The translations under genes and the position numbers were made by a program. From assembly GCA_023435985.1 (NCBI GenBank), contig JAEZKY010000140.1, positions 1-22,282 on the forward strand: a stretch of DNA of 22,282 nt, written 5' to 3'. The notes beneath the pieces are model-generated. The model ran no database searches and had not been told where the DNA came from. It saw nothing but the letters and a program-made list of their open reading frames with translations. The DNA comes from Bacillota bacterium. Lineage in GTDB: Bacteria > Bacillota > Clostridia > Clostridiales > Clostridiaceae. This document shows, piece after piece, positions 6,557 to 14,985 of the stretch; the first letter of the stretch is position 1; the number at the start of each line of letters is the position of its first letter.

Positions 6557-8605
6557 TTATAGTAATGCACCTATATCTAATATTAGTGTTACTAGACCAT
6601 TACCAAGTATAGTCGCACCAATATATTGATCTAAATTCTTTAATGTTTTTCCAAGTGGTTTAATAACTATTTCTTGTTGTCCAAGTAATGAATCAACTAA
6701 TAATCCAATAGTTTTATCACCTACATTTACTATTATAACAAATTTCTTATTAGTTTCGCTAGCCTCTATATCTAAACTTTCATTTAATCTAATTAATGGA
6801 ATTACATCTTCTCTATAAATAATGACTTCTTTTCCATTACTTTTCTTAATATTTTCTTCCTTATAGTCTATTACTCTATCTATAAAGCCTAGTGATATTG
6901 CAAGTGTTTCTTCTCCAACTTTTACAAGTAAAGCTTGTATTATTTGTAGTGTAAGTGGAAGTTTAATAACAAATGATGAGCCTTTTCCTTCTTCACTTGT
7001 TACATCTACTGTACCTCCAAGTGCTGAAATTTTTGTCTTAACAACATCCATTCCAACTCCTCTTCCAGAAATATCTGTTACTACATCATTAGTACTAAAG
7101 CCTTGTGCAAAAATTAAGTTCTTAATGTCATTATCAGACATTCCTTCTGTATTTATTCCTTTTTGCTCAGCTTTTGCTTTTACCTTTTCAACATTAATTC
7201 CTGCACCATCATCTGTAACTTTTATTAATGCTTTTGTTCCTTCTTGATATGCAATAAGTCTTATTGTTCCAACTGGCGGCTTTCCTTGAGCCACTCTCTT
7301 TTCTACTGATTCTATTCCATGATCTGCTGCATTTCTTAATAAATGTATTAATGGTTCACCAATTTCATCAATTACTGTTCTATCAAGTTCTGTATCAGCA
7401 CCCTCTATAATAAAGTTAATTTCTTTATTCAATTCTACTGATACGTCTCTTATCATTCTTGGGAATCTATTGAATACTGTATCTAATGGCAGCATTCTAA
7501 TCTTCATAACTAAATCTTGAAGATCTGATGTTGTTCTACCTACTTGTTCCAATGTCTCATTTAATTCTTGTGATTTATGTACATTCACAATTTGTTCTAA
7601 TCTTGTCCTATAAATTACAAGCTCAGAAACCATATTCATTAGGTTATCTATTCTTTCTAAATCAACTCTTACAGATTGATGTGCTTTTTTAACTTCTTTC
7701 TTTTGAGCAGGTTTCTTTGCTGGAGCCTTTTTATCTTCATCTTTTGGTTCCTCTGTTTTTTGAACTACAGCTTTTTCTTCTACTTTAATTTCTTTTACTT
7801 CTTTTTCTTCTATCTCTTTTGGATCTATCTCTGAGTTATCAAACTCTATTAATGAAGCTTCAACTTTTGCTACTTCCGATATTCCATTTACAACATCTAT
7901 TATTTCATCTACTGTGTTTTTAGTTACTAGAACGAATTTTAACTCAAAATCAAATTCTTCGTTTTCAATATCTTGAGTCGATGGTTCTGATTTTAATATT
8001 TCACCATGATCTTCAAGGTCTTTCACGATTAAAAATGCTCTTGCTGATTTTAATAATGTATTTTCACTTAAGGTAACCTTTATTTCAATTGAATTATATC
8101 CTTTTTCTCTTGCCTGCTTTATTACTGATGCATCATATTGATTTAAATCTAAATCATTAACCTCCGATTCATCTGAAGCTTTATTACCTTGTACTGGTTT
8201 AGCTGCAGCATCTTCGCTTTTATTTCCATTATTTTTTATATCTGCTAAAGCTTTCATTATGCCTTCTATATCTAATTTTTCATCTGATCCTTCCTGCACA
8301 TTATCAACCATTTTTTCTAATGTATCAAGACAATCAAATAATACTGTTACTACATCTTGAGTTACTTTTAATTCCCCTTCTCTAAATTCAGCTAATACAT
8401 CCTCCATTTTGTGAGTAAGTTCTGCAAGATCTGTGAATCCCATAGTTGCAGCCATTCCCTTAATTGTATGTGCAACTCTAAATATTTCATTTACTTTATC
8501 AGTGTCTTCTGGATTTTGTTCTAAATCTAATAATGACTCATTTAATGTTTGTAAATTATCTAATGATTCCTCTAAAAACATTGACATATATTGAGATGTA
8601 TCCAT
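6557..8605 (-). CDS. cheA: CheA, chemotaxis histidine kinase
   Basis: Class II kinase of 682 residues in the array with CheW and receptors; it phosphorylates CheY and CheB. P1 carries the phospho-His in RVAHTIKGMAATMGF (His46). A CheY-binding P2 domain spans about 160-255. It is followed by a Lys/Glu-rich linker with KKAPAKKPAQKKE. P3 dimerises (DLERIDNLMNMVSELVIYRT). P4 has the N-box HLLRNAADHG, the G1 box DDGAGI, ISGRGVGMDVVK and GKGSSFVIKLPL. P5 is CheW-like to the end (LVTLILDIGALL). The frame extends 19 codons upstream to 8662 inside cheR, but AAAGGAGGAG directly precedes the ATG at 8605 and MDTSQYMSMFLEE is the usual beginning. The site starts within the cheR stop codon, suggesting coupling. 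Confidence 0.96.
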   Translation of the reverse strand: MDTSQYMSMFLEESLDNLQTLNESLLDLEQNPEDTDKVNEIFRVAHTIKGMAATMGFTDLAELTHKMEDVLAEFREGELKVTQDVVTVLFDCLDTLEKMVDNVQEGSDEKLDIEGIMKALADIKNNGNKSEDAAAKPVQGNKASDESEVNDLDLNQYDASVIKQAREKGYNSIEIKVTLSENTLLKSARAFLIVKDLEDHGEILKSEPSTQDIENEEFDFELKFVLVTKNTVDEIIDVVNGISEVAKVEASLIEFDNSEIDPKEIEEKEVKEIKVEEKAVVQKTEEPKDEDKKAPAKKPAQKKEVKKAHQSVRVDLERIDNLMNMVSELVIYRTRLEQIVNVHKSQELNETLEQVGRTTSDLQDLVMKIRMLPLDTVFNRFPRMIRDVSVELNKEINFIIEGADTELDRTVIDEIGEPLIHLLRNAADHGIESVEKRVAQGKPPVGTIRLIAYQEGTKALIKVTDDGAGINVEKVKAKAEQKGINTEGMSDNDIKNLIFAQGFSTNDVVTDISGRGVGMDVVKTKISALGGTVDVTSEEGKGSSFVIKLPLTLQIIQALLVKVGEETLAISLGFIDRVIDYKEENIKKSNGKEVIIYREDVIPLIRLNESLDIEASETNKKFVIIVNVGDKTIGLLVDSLLGQQEIVIKPLGKTLKNLDQYIGATILGNGLVTLILDIGALL

Positions 8606-8610
8606 CTTTA

Positions 8611-8620
8611 CTCCTCCTTT
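8611..8620 (-). promoter_or_regulatory. Ribosome binding site that fixes the cheA start
   Basis: AAAGGAGGAG five bases before the ATG at 8605, overlapping the TAA stop of cheR (8621-8619). A start at 8662 would lie within cheR and has no such site. Confidence 0.85.
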
Positions 8621-9386
8621 ATACTTTTTTATAAATAAAGGTTGACGCTTTTTCAAATCCATAGTCTCTATAATTGTATATACTTTCTGTAGCTCCTACA
8701 AACAAAAGCCCACCCTTTTTTAATGAATTACTAAATTTTTCATAGATTTCTTGTTTAATATCATTGTTGAAATAAATTACAACATTTCTGCATACAATTA
8801 AATCGAAATTATTATCATATCTGTCCAATATCAAATCATGCTTTTTAAAAGTTACCATTTCCTTGATTTTAGACTCTATATAATATTTATCGTCTACTAT
8901 TTTAAAATATTTACTTAAATCCGTATTTTTTACACCTTTCATTTCATTTTGTGTATATTCACCAATTTTTGCCTTTGAAAGTATAGTATTATCGATATCA
9001 GTTGCTATTATGTTATGTCTCCCATTTGGCGCAAGTTTATCTAGTATTATTCCTAAAGTATATGGCTCACAACCTATTGAGCAAGCCGCGCTCCAAATTT
9101 TCAAATTAGGATTATTAGGTAATAATTCCTTTGTAATTTGCTTTTCTAGATCATTAAACAACTCTGGGTTTCTAAAAAATTCTGTCACATTAATTGTTAT
9201 AAAATCTAAAAATTTTTGTTTTTGCTCTGGGTCATTTTTTATAGCTTTAGAATATTCATCTAATGTCTTTATTCCAACTCTTGTCATTAAACTATTTATT
9301 CTTCTATTAAGTTGTTCAGGTTTATACGCTGATAAATTTATACCCAATTCCTTATGAACCCATTTATGAAATTCATTAAACTCCAT
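8619..9386 (-). CDS. cheR: CheR, chemoreceptor glutamate methyltransferase
   Basis: Uses S-adenosylmethionine to methylate receptor glutamates, opposing CheB. Its 255 residues comprise an N-terminal helical domain (about 1-70) and a Rossmann domain. Visible motifs are TINVTEFFRNPELF (about 64-77), the SAM-binding IWSAACSIGCEPYTLG, the acidic ATDID after the second strand, and FDLIVCRNVVIYF, which matches the CRNVLIYF family motif. The SAM loop reads SIGCEP rather than the more common STGEEP. There is no receptor-tethering pentapeptide domain. GGAGG precedes the ATG and overlaps the end of cheB. It stands directly before cheA. Confidence 0.95.
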   Translation of the reverse strand: MEFNEFHKWVHKELGINLSAYKPEQLNRRINSLMTRVGIKTLDEYSKAIKNDPEQKQKFLDFITINVTEFFRNPELFNDLEKQITKELLPNNPNLKIWSAACSIGCEPYTLGIILDKLAPNGRHNIIATDIDNTILSKAKIGEYTQNEMKGVKNTDLSKYFKIVDDKYYIESKIKEMVTFKKHDLILDRYDNNFDLIVCRNVVIYFNNDIKQEIYEKFSNSLKKGGLLFVGATESIYNYRDYGFEKASTFIYKKV

Positions 9387-9394
9387 ATTTCCTC

Positions 9395-10504
9395 CTATAC
9401 CTGTTTTATTATGTTAATTATATTATTAGCGACTTCATATAGTGGAACTACAAAATCCACCTTCCCAGTTTCAAATGCAGCTTTTGGCATTCCATAAATT
9501 GTGCATGTAGATCTATCTTCTGATATTGTTATTCCACCGCTGTCTTTTATGTTCTTTGTTCCATCAGCACCATCTCTACCCATTCCTGTTAAAATTGCAG
9601 ATATTAAATTTCCTTTATAAACATTTATAGCAGAATTAAATAATTTATCTACAGCTGGTCTTACTCCCCAAATTGGTGCTTCTTCATTCAGGTGTATTAA
9701 ATTATCTAAACCAACTGTCATATGTTTACCACCCTTGGCTATGTATATAGTATCACTTTTTATTTTCATTCCTTCTGCTGCTTCAATTACATTCATATGG
9801 CATAATTTATCCAGCCTTTCTGAAAATACTTTTGTGAAACCCTCTGGCATATGTTGAACTACAAAAACAGGTACTCCTAAATTCTTTGGAAATTTAGTTA
9901 GCACTTCTTGAAGTGCCTTAGGTCCTCCTGTAGATGCGCCTATAACAACTGCGTCTATCTTTTTATTCTTAGGTATAGACACTGACTTAGTTACTCTTGG
10001 ACTAAATTCCTTTACTATATTTGTATTATTAGAAATAAAATCTTGTGTAATTTTATACTTTGCACTACTATCTATAGCATTAAATTTCTTCCTATACTTT
10101 GCATCTGTAGTTATACTTTTTATCTGTTCAATCAAGTTCTTCTGAACTTTCATTATATCTAATGAAATACTTCCTGATGGCTTAGTTACAAAACTAATAG
10201 CACCATTATCTAAGCATTCTAAAGTTAATTCTGATCCTTCAGTAGTTGCACTACTAATCATTATAACAGGATAACTTTTGCCTAATCTTTTTAATTCCTT
10301 AAGGGTTGCAAGTCCATCTAAGTCTCTCATATGTACGTCTAATGTGATAAGGTCTGGATTATATTTATCTACCTTTTCAATTAGTTCTCTTCCATCTCTA
10401 AATTTTGCTATAACTTCAAACTTACTTTCTAGTTCTATCATGTCTGATATTGCTTTTCTCATAAAAGCTGAGTCATCAACAACAATAATTTTAATTTTAT
10501 CCAC
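9395..10504 (-). CDS. cheB: CheB, receptor methylesterase/deamidase response regulator
   Basis: Removes methyl groups from receptors when phosphorylated by CheA. The receiver domain (1-125) has Asp10/Asp11, phosphoacceptor Asp56 and Lys108 in FVTKPSG. The linker spans about 126-180, and the esterase domain runs from about 183 to the end with the triad Ser191 (IGASTGGP), His218 (VQHMPEGF) and Asp311 (TGMGRDG). The segment after Asp56 reads DVHMRDLDG where most CheB proteins have DVEMPxMDG, so the usual Pro is missing. The start is GTG at 10504, preceded by GGAAAGGTG; MDKIKIIVVDDSAFMRK is the normal N-terminus. At 369 residues it is full length. Confidence 0.95.
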   Translation of the reverse strand: MDKIKIIVVDDSAFMRKAISDMIELESKFEVIAKFRDGRELIEKVDKYNPDLITLDVHMRDLDGLATLKELKRLGKSYPVIMISSATTEGSELTLECLDNGAISFVTKPSGSISLDIMKVQKNLIEQIKSITTDAKYRKKFNAIDSSAKYKITQDFISNNTNIVKEFSPRVTKSVSIPKNKKIDAVVIGASTGGPKALQEVLTKFPKNLGVPVFVVQHMPEGFTKVFSERLDKLCHMNVIEAAEGMKIKSDTIYIAKGGKHMTVGLDNLIHLNEEAPIWGVRPAVDKLFNSAINVYKGNLISAILTGMGRDGADGTKNIKDSGGITISEDRSTCTIYGMPKAAFETGKVDFVVPLYEVANNIINIIKQV

Positions 10505-10529
10505 CTAATCACACCTTTCCTTCTAAATT

Positions 10530-11018
10530 TTATAATTCTAAAATTCCATGGCCTACAACTTTAAGTACTACTTTCCCATCATTGGCATAAAGAACCATCG
10601 TTCTTCCCTTATTTCCACCAATTTCTTCAGCAATTATTGGAATGGCTTCACCTTTCAAGGTTTTTTTAACTGCATCGCTGTTTCTTTTTCCTATATCACT
10701 TATTATGCTCTTATCTGAAAAATTAAACATTGATGCCCCGCCTGCAATCTTTGCTGTGAGATTCCTTTTTTTGCATCCCTGCTGTTCCATTTTTTCAATT
10801 AATATTGGAATAGCTAAATCTGCAAATTTCATGGGGTTTGTACTACTCTTGAATTGAGTACTATCTGGAAGCATTATGTGCGCTAATCCTGCTACTTTAA
10901 GCGTTTTATCATATAAAGCAATTCCTATACATGATCCTAATCCTATTGTCATTATAGCTCCCGGATCCAGCACTAAATTCAAATCAGCTATTCCAACTTT
11001 TATCTCTGTACTTACCAT
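10530..11018 (-). CDS. cheD: CheD, chemoreceptor glutamine deamidase
   Basis: Protein of 162 residues that deamidates receptor glutamines and binds CheC. The catalytic triad is visible in TIGLGSCIGIALYD and GLAHIMLPDS: Thr24, Cys30 and His47. This keeps the spacing of Thr21/Cys27/His44 in Thermotoga CheD. The GGASMF strand and the NSDAV region are also typical. Its AGGGGGT ribosome site begins at the stop codon of cheW(2), so the two are likely coupled. Presence with CheC implies the Bacillus-type CheC-CheD-CheY-P feedback loop. Confidence 0.95.
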   Translation of the reverse strand: MVSTEIKVGIADLNLVLDPGAIMTIGLGSCIGIALYDKTLKVAGLAHIMLPDSTQFKSSTNPMKFADLAIPILIEKMEQQGCKKRNLTAKIAGGASMFNFSDKSIISDIGKRNSDAVKKTLKGEAIPIIAEEIGGNKGRTMVLYANDGKVVLKVVGHGILEL

Positions 11019-11027
11019 TTTTACCCC

Positions 11028-11477
11028 CTAGAAAATATTATCCTCATCCTCTGATGATAATATTTTTTCTAAATCTAATAAAATCACTATATTATCTTCC
11101 AGTTTGATTAACCCTGAAATGTACCTTTTATCTATTGTTGCTGTTATTGGTGGTGCTTCCTCCATCAGTTCGCTATTAATATCTCTTACTTCATAAACAT
11201 TTTCTACAATAATTCCAAACTTATTTTCAGCTCTTTTTATAACTATTATTTTTCTCTCTTCACTTTCTTTATCTTCACCAAAATTAAATTTTTTTGATAA
11301 ACTTATTATTGGAAGAATTTTTTGCTCATAGTTTATTACGCCTTTTACAAAGGATGGTGCATCCGGAAGAACAGTTGGTTCCTGATACCCCAATATTCTT
11401 TCCACCTCCCTTATATCCGTTGCATAATGTTCTCCATTCAATCCAAATATCAACATTTTAATTTCATTGCTTGCCAT
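11028..11477 (-). CDS. cheW: CheW-like coupling protein, divergent copy near fapA
   Basis: Single CheW domain of 149 residues, starting MASNEIKMLIFGLNGEHYAT and ending NIVILLDLEKILSSEDEDN. The overall strand order matches CheW (SFVKGVIN near residue 43, FGIIVENVYEVRDI, then ISGLIKLEDNIVILLDL). At the turn where CheW normally has NLRGxxxP it reads NYEQKILPI, so the receptor-contact Arg (E. coli Arg62) is absent while the Pro is kept. The other CheW of this operon has the Arg but lacks the Pro. An acidic Ser/Glu/Asp tail follows. Its ribosome site GGAGG is formed from the fapA stop codon onward. It may be a coupling protein for a receptor subset or a CheA-binding spacer; the sequence cannot decide. 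Confidence 0.88.
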   Translation of the reverse strand: MASNEIKMLIFGLNGEHYATDIREVERILGYQEPTVLPDAPSFVKGVINYEQKILPIISLSKKFNFGEDKESEERKIIVIKRAENKFGIIVENVYEVRDINSELMEEAPPITATIDKRYISGLIKLEDNIVILLDLEKILSSEDEDNIF

Positions 11478-11489
11478 TATCTAAACCTC

Positions 11490-13436
11490 CTATAAAACAA
11501 ATTTATCAATGATTATATCTCCACTTTTATCTAAATATACATCTACATTTTTAGATGAAATTTCTAACATTTTTTGTTTTTCACCAAAACAAAAAATTGT
11601 ATTATTATAAGCTACATTAGCCTTAATGCGGCCATTTTTAGGAACTTTTAATACAGTATTAACTCCTGCCACACTACCTACTGACTTTAATATTATTTCA
11701 GTACCAGCACTTAGTACACCACCTCTACAAGCAGAATTTTCACTAGTGAACTCTATTTTATTTAAAGCTGTTATATTAGATGTATATTGCCCCTTTCCTG
11801 TAATATAAATGCTTCCTGAAGCTTCTATTGTAGCCCCTTGTGCATATGCAAAATAAATATCAGTAGGAATTACTATTAATGTCTCTATTTCTTCAATTTC
11901 CTCCTGTAATATTTCCTCCAAATTAGTTAATTCCCTGAAATCTTTTATTTTTAATGGTCCAAGGCCTAATAATTTATTTATTATAAATGTTGTGAGTTCA
12001 CTATGTTGAACTCCCTCAGACATATTATAATTTAAAATACTTCTCGATAACTTAGGTAATGATTTAAATTTATTTTCTATTAATATTTTAATTATTTCCC
12101 CATATTGCTTTTGCCCTAGCAAATTATTTGCCTTAACTTGCTCGGTTGAAGCACTTAAGTCATTTAAAATATTCTTTAAATTCACCAAATTATCTAAATA
12201 TTGCTTTCTTTCAACATTTTCACTGCCTGCAGTTACAGTTGAATTTAATATATTTCCATTTATAACAATTTCTCCTGAAGATTTAACTTTTGCTGACTCC
12301 ACGTTCTTTCCAATATGAAGTTCGTTTCCAGCCTTAACTTCCATGGCCTCACAAACATCACCAACTATCTCAACATTTCCAACAAAATCTATATTTCCGC
12401 TTTTTAAATCAACTTGGTCAACTTTATATAGCTTGTTTACAGCAAATGTATTGGCCCTATATGCTGGTTTACCTTCCTCAGTCGCTATAACATTATTATT
12501 TTCAAGTTTACATCCCTCGCCAATTTTCACCACAACTTTTTTTGCAGTCTTTCGTTTTATTGGTATCCCTAATATGTTTTGTCCATCATTTCCAGGACTA
12601 CCTGGCACTATTTTACCTATAATATCCCCTATATTTGCATTAGCAATCAAAAATCTATTTCTATAATCTACTCTTTCATTGGTATCTTCATAATCCAGTA
12701 CTTCTTCTGACTCCTTAAATAAGACTTGTATTTCATCAGAAATATCATCCTTAGCAGGCAATCCTTTAGCTATTAATACATTATCAGCTCCATATTCACT
12801 GCATATTACTTCTAATTCCTCTTCGATAATTCCAAATCTAATACCTTTGCTTTGTAGTAGTTCCTTTATTTCAGCCACCGTATATTTAGGCGGGTATTTT
12901 TCACTATTTTTTTTCTTTGAAAGACTTAAATTTTTATGATATCCTTGATCTATCAATTCATATGTATGCGATGGAACATACTTTATTGTTATATAAGCTT
13001 CCATTTTATCGTTTGTAATCGATATATCAACATTTCTTATCGGTTCAATTTCTTCAAATTTATATTCAACTTTATCTTCTGCTGCCACTGTGGTTGTTCC
13101 ACTAACTTCTTGTTGATTTATAATCAATGTCATACCTTGGCATGGCTTTATTGTAATAATTTCATCTTTATTTTCAGATTCTGTTATTATTATTTTCCCA
13201 TTTTCTACTTTTGCTCCAAAAAGCTCTCTTGTCTCCCCTACTTCTTCAATTATTTCTTTTTCCTTAATATTTGGTTTATTTTCTTCTTCTATTATCTCTA
13301 TTTCAACCACTTTTTTAAAAAACTTTTTTTCTTCTTTAGTTACCCTATACTTTAAATTATCTTTAGAAATATTCAATTCATCGCATGCTTTTTCGATACA
13401 GCTTTCCAAAGATGTTGCAGAAAATTTCAAACCCAT
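11490..13436 (-). CDS. fapA: FapA/DUF342 family protein with Jag_N-like N-terminal domain
   Basis: Protein of 648 residues, first gene of the che operon. The N-terminus (SLESCIEKACDELNISKDNL, residues 7-26, then a VVEIEI strand) resembles the Jag N-terminal domain. The central part (about 95-290) is the FapA N-domain, with the conserved IVPGSPGNDGQNILG segment. Then comes a parallel beta-helix-like region built of short repeats (SGNIDFVGNVEIVGDV, VKSSGEIVINGNI). A helical hairpin with EEIEEIETL splits it, and a further beta-helix stretch follows (ATIEASGSIYITGKGQ). No signal peptide or membrane segment is seen. FapA in Vibrio affects flagellation or polar targeting; here the function is unknown. 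The frame could start 16 codons earlier, but GGAGGAG before the ATG at 13436 and the promoter inside the extension favour this start. Confidence 0.85.
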   Translation of the reverse strand: MGLKFSATSLESCIEKACDELNISKDNLKYRVTKEEKKFFKKVVEIEIIEEENKPNIKEKEIIEEVGETRELFGAKVENGKIIITESENKDEIITIKPCQGMTLIINQQEVSGTTTVAAEDKVEYKFEEIEPIRNVDISITNDKMEAYITIKYVPSHTYELIDQGYHKNLSLSKKKNSEKYPPKYTVAEIKELLQSKGIRFGIIEEELEVICSEYGADNVLIAKGLPAKDDISDEIQVLFKESEEVLDYEDTNERVDYRNRFLIANANIGDIIGKIVPGSPGNDGQNILGIPIKRKTAKKVVVKIGEGCKLENNNVIATEEGKPAYRANTFAVNKLYKVDQVDLKSGNIDFVGNVEIVGDVCEAMEVKAGNELHIGKNVESAKVKSSGEIVINGNILNSTVTAGSENVERKQYLDNLVNLKNILNDLSASTEQVKANNLLGQKQYGEIIKILIENKFKSLPKLSRSILNYNMSEGVQHSELTTFIINKLLGLGPLKIKDFRELTNLEEILQEEIEEIETLIVIPTDIYFAYAQGATIEASGSIYITGKGQYTSNITALNKIEFTSENSACRGGVLSAGTEIILKSVGSVAGVNTVLKVPKNGRIKANVAYNNTIFCFGEKQKMLEISSKNVDVYLDKSGDIIIDKFVL

Positions 13437-13442
13437 AAATAT

Positions 13443-13449
13443 CTCCTCC
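13443..13449 (-). promoter_or_regulatory. Ribosome binding site that fixes the fapA start
   Basis: GGAGGAG six bases before the ATG at 13436. The earlier ATG at 13484 lies upstream of the candidate -10 box, so it would probably not be in the transcript. Confidence 0.8.
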
Positions 13450-13469
13450 ATAAAAATACTTCTTTTCTT

Positions 13470-13478
13470 AGTATACCA
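13470..13478 (-). promoter_or_regulatory. Extended -10 promoter of the che/fli operon
   Basis: On the minus strand TG-G-TATACT (13478-13470), a one-mismatch extended -10 box of sigma-A type. No good -35 lies 17 bases upstream (TATAAA, three of six), as is common with extended -10 promoters. Transcription would begin near 13463, about 27 bases before the fapA ATG. No sigma-D motif is seen here. Confidence 0.6.
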
Positions 13479-13555
13479 CAGCATAATTTATTTTTATATC
13501 CATTATTTATATTAATCAATATTATTTTACATTAAGATACAAAATAATTCATTTT

Positions 13556-14290
13556 CTAATGTTTCTCAATATATCGTGTGATTTCATCGTCATATTCTTT
13601 CATCAGCTTCCTAATTAAATCGTTATTAGGATTTAATTTAATACCATTTACTTTTCTAATTGGTAAAACCTTTGGAGATGTTCCAGAAATAAATATTCCA
13701 TCTAATTTATCAATATCTGAATAACTATACTCTATTTCCTTCACTTGAATTTGCAGTTTTTGTGCTATTTCTATTATCTCACCTCTTGTAACACCTGGTA
13801 GTACAGCTTTCACTGGAGAAGTCAAAATCGCATTATCCTTAACCATAAATATATTGGATCTGCTTCCCTCAGTTATATATCCGTTTTTATCAACTAATAT
13901 AGCTTCGTAAACTCCTTTATCCTTTATCTCTTTGTTTACTTTTTCTCTAAAATTATCATTAATTATTTTTGCATTTGGATTTTCTCTTTCTCCAAAATAC
14001 AAAATTGTTTCAACACCATTTTCATACATTTCTTCAGATGGATATGAGTGTTCTACAAAAAATACATTTAATATTTTTTCATTAACTCCATAAGTTATCT
14101 TAATATTTCCATTAATCTTTTTTTCATTTTTTATTAATGCTTCGATTCTATCGCTAATTTTTTCATAGCTCAATGTGAATTTTTCATTTATTAAATTAAA
14201 TGAATTTTCCATCCTTTTTAGATGACTCTCCAAAAATATTGGTTTTCCATCCATTACTCGTAGCACTTCATATATTATTTTATCAACCAC
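13556..14290 (-). CDS. Class IV PLP-dependent aminotransferase/lyase (PabC-like)
   Basis: Fold-type IV enzyme of 244 residues, a relative of 4-amino-4-deoxychorismate lyase, branched-chain and D-alanine aminotransferases. The Arg of HLKRME (residues 23-28) is the phosphate-binding Arg. The likely Schiff-base Lys is Lys108 in NAKIINDNF, 33 residues before EGSRSNIF (141-148), the usual distance. ISGTSPKVLPIRKVNG near the end holds the second cofactor loop. It lacks the first 20-25 residues of typical members (strand plus DRGFxYGDG), starting straight at KIIYEVLRV, which aligns with the FETIRV strand. The start is GTG at 14290 after AAGGGTGA, which overlaps the end of the HAD gene. Substrate cannot be told; no pabA or pabB is nearby. 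Confidence 0.8.
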   Translation of the reverse strand: MVDKIIYEVLRVMDGKPIFLESHLKRMENSFNLINEKFTLSYEKISDRIEALIKNEKKINGNIKITYGVNEKILNVFFVEHSYPSEEMYENGVETILYFGERENPNAKIINDNFREKVNKEIKDKGVYEAILVDKNGYITEGSRSNIFMVKDNAILTSPVKAVLPGVTRGEIIEIAQKLQIQVKEIEYSYSDIDKLDGIFISGTSPKVLPIRKVNGIKLNPNNDLIRKLMKEYDDEITRYIEKH

Positions 14291-14305
14291 AATTTATCAC
14301 CCTTT

Positions 14306-14944
14306 CTATTTCCATCTTAATATCTCTATTTCATGATTCTTTTTATAATTTATTAGATATGGTTTTCCAACTAGATCTAATAAAGGTTTATCAGATAAGG
14401 AATCTGAAAACATATATGATTCCTTAAAATTAACTTCTATTCTTTCATTCTTAATTACTTCTTCTAATCTTCTTACTTTTTCTTTACCCTTACAATTCTC
14501 GCCATCCATCTTTCTTATAAAAATTCCATTATTAAAGCTAAATTTAGTTCCTATTATCCTATCCACTTCTTTTATATTGTAAAATTCATTTATGTAAAAC
14601 TCTGGAGATGCAGATATTAAATATATTTCATAGCCTTCTGCCTTAAGCTTTTTCATCATTTTAAGTGCATCTTCATATAATATAGTACTTAATTTCTCAT
14701 TATAAAATTTTTTTACCAGAACTGCTAAGTCTTGTTCATTTATCCCATCAATAAATTTCAAAAACGTCTCTTTTACCTTTTTTTCATCATATATTTTTAA
14801 CGCATACATAATTCCGCAATATATAGCTCTTGGCAAGAAACGAAGGTTTCTTCTATCATTTTTTATTACATATTTAAATAATTCCATCAATGTCTCTTTT
14901 TTTGTAATAGTATAATCTATATCAAATATAGCAAGCTTCTTCAA
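14306..14944 (-). CDS. HAD superfamily subfamily IB phosphatase
   Basis: Cytosolic phosphatase of 212 residues in the SerB-like IB branch. Motif I is IFDIDYTIT, with nucleophile Asp8 and acid/base Asp10. The alpha-helical cap (about 15-85) is IB-type. Motif II is LISASPE (Ser111), followed by the Lys of CKGKEK (150s). Motif III is MFSDSLSDKPLL (Asp181, Asp185). The start is a TTG at 14944: motif I begins five residues later, so no later start is possible, and AAGGTGA lies about nine bases upstream. It is 15 bases ahead of the class IV aminotransferase gene, so the two are probably co-transcribed. The substrate is unknown; members act on phosphoserine, other phosphate monoesters or lipid phosphates. 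Confidence 0.85.
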   Translation of the reverse strand: MKKLAIFDIDYTITKKETLMELFKYVIKNDRRNLRFLPRAIYCGIMYALKIYDEKKVKETFLKFIDGINEQDLAVLVKKFYNEKLSTILYEDALKMMKKLKAEGYEIYLISASPEFYINEFYNIKEVDRIIGTKFSFNNGIFIRKMDGENCKGKEKVRRLEEVIKNERIEVNFKESYMFSDSLSDKPLLDLVGKPYLINYKKNHEIEILRWK

Positions 14945-14985
14945 AATTGATTGTCACCTTCTTACTTTTTTCATTTAAATCATTT

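Noticed and set aside
8606..8662. Nineteen-codon N-terminal extension of cheA overlapping cheR
   Set aside because: The ribosome site at 8611-8620 and the usual CheA N-terminus support the start at 8605.
12936..13355. Plus-strand open frame of 139 codons opposite fapA
   Set aside because: It is Phe/Tyr/Ile-rich in the way antisense A/T-rich frames are, has no ribosome site, and lies wholly inside a well-supported gene. The other plus-strand frames in the window are rejected on the same grounds.
13437..13484. Sixteen-codon N-terminal extension of fapA
   Set aside because: It would begin upstream of the candidate -10 box and lacks a ribosome site; GGAGGAG precedes the ATG at 13436.
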